Shown here: piece after piece, positions 5,694 through 6,701 of the stretch
Layout of the letters: every line of letters begins with the position of its first letter
Numbering within the stretch: the first letter of the stretch is position 1
NCBI GenBank assembly: GCA_902489665.1
Contig: CABUAT010000051.1
Coordinates: 1-6,701, forward strand
DNA: 6,701 nt
Direction: 5' to 3'
From: an uncultured Collinsella sp.
GTDB lineage: Bacteria; Actinomycetota; Coriobacteriia; Coriobacteriales; Coriobacteriaceae
Translations under genes and position numbers: made by a program
The notes under the pieces: model-generated
Seen by the model: the letters and a program-made list of their open reading frames with translations, nothing else
What the model was told of the DNA's origin: nothing
Databases searched by the model: none

Positions 5694-6011
5694 ATGGGTG
5701 TGCGCACCGCAAACGTTCAGGATGGAAATATCGGAGAGACGTTGACAGGTCTGGCCGAGGTGATTCACGGTCGTCGTGATGCATCGCCGCAGGAGAGCTA
5801 TACCGCGCGTCTGCTGACCGACGTCGAGGATGAGCTGCTCAAGAAGCTTGCCGAGGAGTCGAGCGAGGTGATCATGGCCTGCAAGGATAACGATCACGAC
5901 CACATCCGCTACGAGGCCGGCGACCTGGTCTACCACCTGCTCGTGACGCTTGAGCGCTACGGCATCACCCTCGACGAGCTGGCTGGCGAACTCAACGCCC
6001 GCCGCCACTAG
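5694..6011 (+). CDS. hisE: Phosphoribosyl-ATP pyrophosphatase
   Basis: HisE removes pyrophosphate from phosphoribosyl-ATP, the second pathway step; it belongs to the all-alpha, Mg-dependent MazG-like superfamily. The 105-residue length suits the stand-alone enzyme. The family pattern is visible as SYTARLL, then KKLAEESSEVIMA with Glu54, Glu55 and Glu58, and YEAGDLVYHLLV with Glu74 and Asp77, the acids expected to bind Mg. The ATG at 5694 has a good ribosome site. The gene sits 46 nt after hisI, the functionally next enzyme, and is the last gene of the + strand operon in the window. Its TAG stop lies inside a short inverted repeat shared with the end of the convergent phosphatase gene. A generic MazG-type pyrophosphohydrolase is the only alternative and the context argues against it. 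Confidence 0.95.
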   Translation: MGVRTANVQDGNIGETLTGLAEVIHGRRDASPQESYTARLLTDVEDELLKKLAEESSEVIMACKDNDHDHIRYEAGDLVYHLLVTLERYGITLDELAGELNARRH

Positions 6012-6039
6012 TCATTGGGGACGTTCTTAAACGACTAGT
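6007..6039. terminator. Inverted repeat between convergent hisE and phosphatase genes
   Basis: ACTAGTC (6007-6013) and GACTAGT (6033-6039) are perfect 7-bp inverted copies. The left arm includes the hisE stop and the right arm reaches into the stop of the opposite gene. The 19-nt interior includes GGGGACGTTCTT, a motif resembling REP-like repeats, and an alternative CGTT/AACG mini-stem (6022-6025 with 6030-6033). It lies where a bidirectional terminator is expected, but the stem is short and there is no U run, so termination is only a guess; a repeat-element remnant is equally likely. Confidence 0.4.
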
Positions 6040-6701
6040 TAGGCGAGGGGTGTGGATTCCCATTCGCCGGTGGCGTGGGGGACGTCGAAGGTTCGGTAGC
6101 CACAGTCGTAGGCGTGTGCCTGGGCCTCACGGATGTTCCAGCAGATGTCGCAGGCGCGGTGTGCGTCCGAGCCAAAAGTGATCGGCACCTCGGCGTGGGC
6201 AAAGCAACGCAGCAATCCGGTCGCGGGATAGTAGTCGTCGAGGCCCTTGCGCGGTGCGGCGGTCGAGACCTCAACGCGGCGGCCCGTATCGTGCGCGCAC
6301 TCGGCCATCTGCTGCCAAAACGGTGCGGGGTCAAAGTCGGGCGCAAAGCCTTCCTTCGAAAAGCGCATGACCAGGTCGGGGTGAGCCATTACATCAAAGT
6401 TGAGCGGGCTCTCGCAGGCGCGGCACCAGTCGTCGACATAGCGCTCCCACACGCCGCGTACCCCCAGGTTTTCCCAAACGTGCAGGTTGGTGTCGTCGTC
6501 GATCCAACCGCAAAGGGAATCGGGTGTATCGGGACGAGCGACGTTTTCCGTTCCCGCCGTACCCGCGGCGCCGGCCATGATATCGCCTGGGTTACCAATC
6601 CAATGCACACTGCCCAGGCGCACGACGGCGCCTCGGGACCAGCGCTCGACCAAAGGCTCGCAGCCCTCGTACCAATCGCATTCAAAGCCATAGATAAGCT
6701 C
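6039..6701 (-). CDS. hisJ: PHP-family histidinol-phosphatase, N-terminus beyond window
   Basis: This protein is predicted to hydrolyse histidinol phosphate to histidinol with a PHP-fold metal centre, the step between HisC and HisD. The minus-strand frame is open to the right edge and gives 220 visible residues. Families of this type have about 260-270, so some 50 N-terminal residues with the first HxH metal motif are outside. Visible motifs in order are GFECDWYEG, LGSVHWIGN (His at 6603-6605), VMAHPDLV (His at 6381-6383) and ITFGSDAHRA (Asp 6165-6167, His 6159-6161), all typical of HisJ/HisK. An Ala/Gly-rich stretch (6549-6575) follows SVHWIGN and looks like a loop insertion. The apparent TTG start at 6651-6653 is internal. 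The gene converges on hisE with 27 nt between stops. Other PHP phosphoesterases are possible, but SVHW plus the his context make this call likely. Confidence 0.88.
   Translation of the reverse strand, partial: ELIYGFECDWYEGCEPLVERWSRGAVVRLGSVHWIGNPGDIMAGAAGTAGTENVARPDTPDSLCGWIDDDTNLHVWENLGVRGVWERYVDDWCRACESPLNFDVMAHPDLVMRFSKEGFAPDFDPAPFWQQMAECAHDTGRRVEVSTAAPRKGLDDYYPATGLLRCFAHAEVPITFGSDAHRACDICWNIREAQAHAYDCGYRTFDVPHATGEWESTPLA

Noticed and set aside
6651..6653. TTG (minus strand) as the phosphatase start
   Set aside because: The frame stays open to the right edge with family-like residues (GFECDWYEG) upstream, so this codon is an internal Leu.
1..6701. A novel defence, mobile or secretion system
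   Set aside because: All sizeable coding sequence is accounted for by canonical histidine biosynthesis genes; no unexplained coding region remains.

Overview
The window is a GC-rich stretch of bacterial chromosome carrying most of a histidine biosynthesis operon. On the + strand the order is hisD (5' end cut off by the left edge), hisC, hisB, hisH, hisA, hisF, hisI and hisE. A PHP-family histidinol-phosphatase gene converges on the operon from the - strand and is cut by the right edge. The composition, the monofunctional hisB, the unfused hisI and hisE, and the style of the intergenic repeats suggest Actinomycetota, most likely Coriobacteriia such as Collinsella. That placement is an inference from style, not from a search.

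Layout. Positions 1-2868 (hisD-hisC-hisB) are packed with gaps of 0-1 nt. An 80-nt gap (2869-2948) holds a strong hairpin. Positions 2949-5176 (hisH-hisA-hisF) form a second packed block, with an ATGA overlap between hisH and hisA and a 3-nt gap before hisF. A 141-nt gap (5177-5317) contains a 95-bp imperfect palindrome. hisI (5318-5647) and hisE (5694-6011) follow, 46 nt apart. A 27-nt gap with a short inverted repeat separates hisE from the convergent phosphatase gene (6039-6701). No RNA gene, CRISPR array, transposase gene or phage gene was seen.

How the genes work together. Every step of histidine synthesis after HisG is represented: HisE (PRA-PH), HisI (PRA-CH), HisA (ProFAR isomerase), HisH+HisF (IGP synthase), HisB (IGP dehydratase), HisC (aminotransferase), the PHP phosphatase (histidinol-P to histidinol) and HisD (histidinol to histidine). 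HisG, and HisZ if present, must lie outside the window. Because HisB lacks a phosphatase domain, the neighbouring PHP gene is a natural supplier of that activity.

The proteins are canonical and I see no new biological system. The points worth a second look are the three structured intergenic sequences that break the operon into blocks, one of which would fold better as a minus-strand RNA, and two lineage-type additions: a long Ala-rich HisD tail and an acidic insert in HisH.
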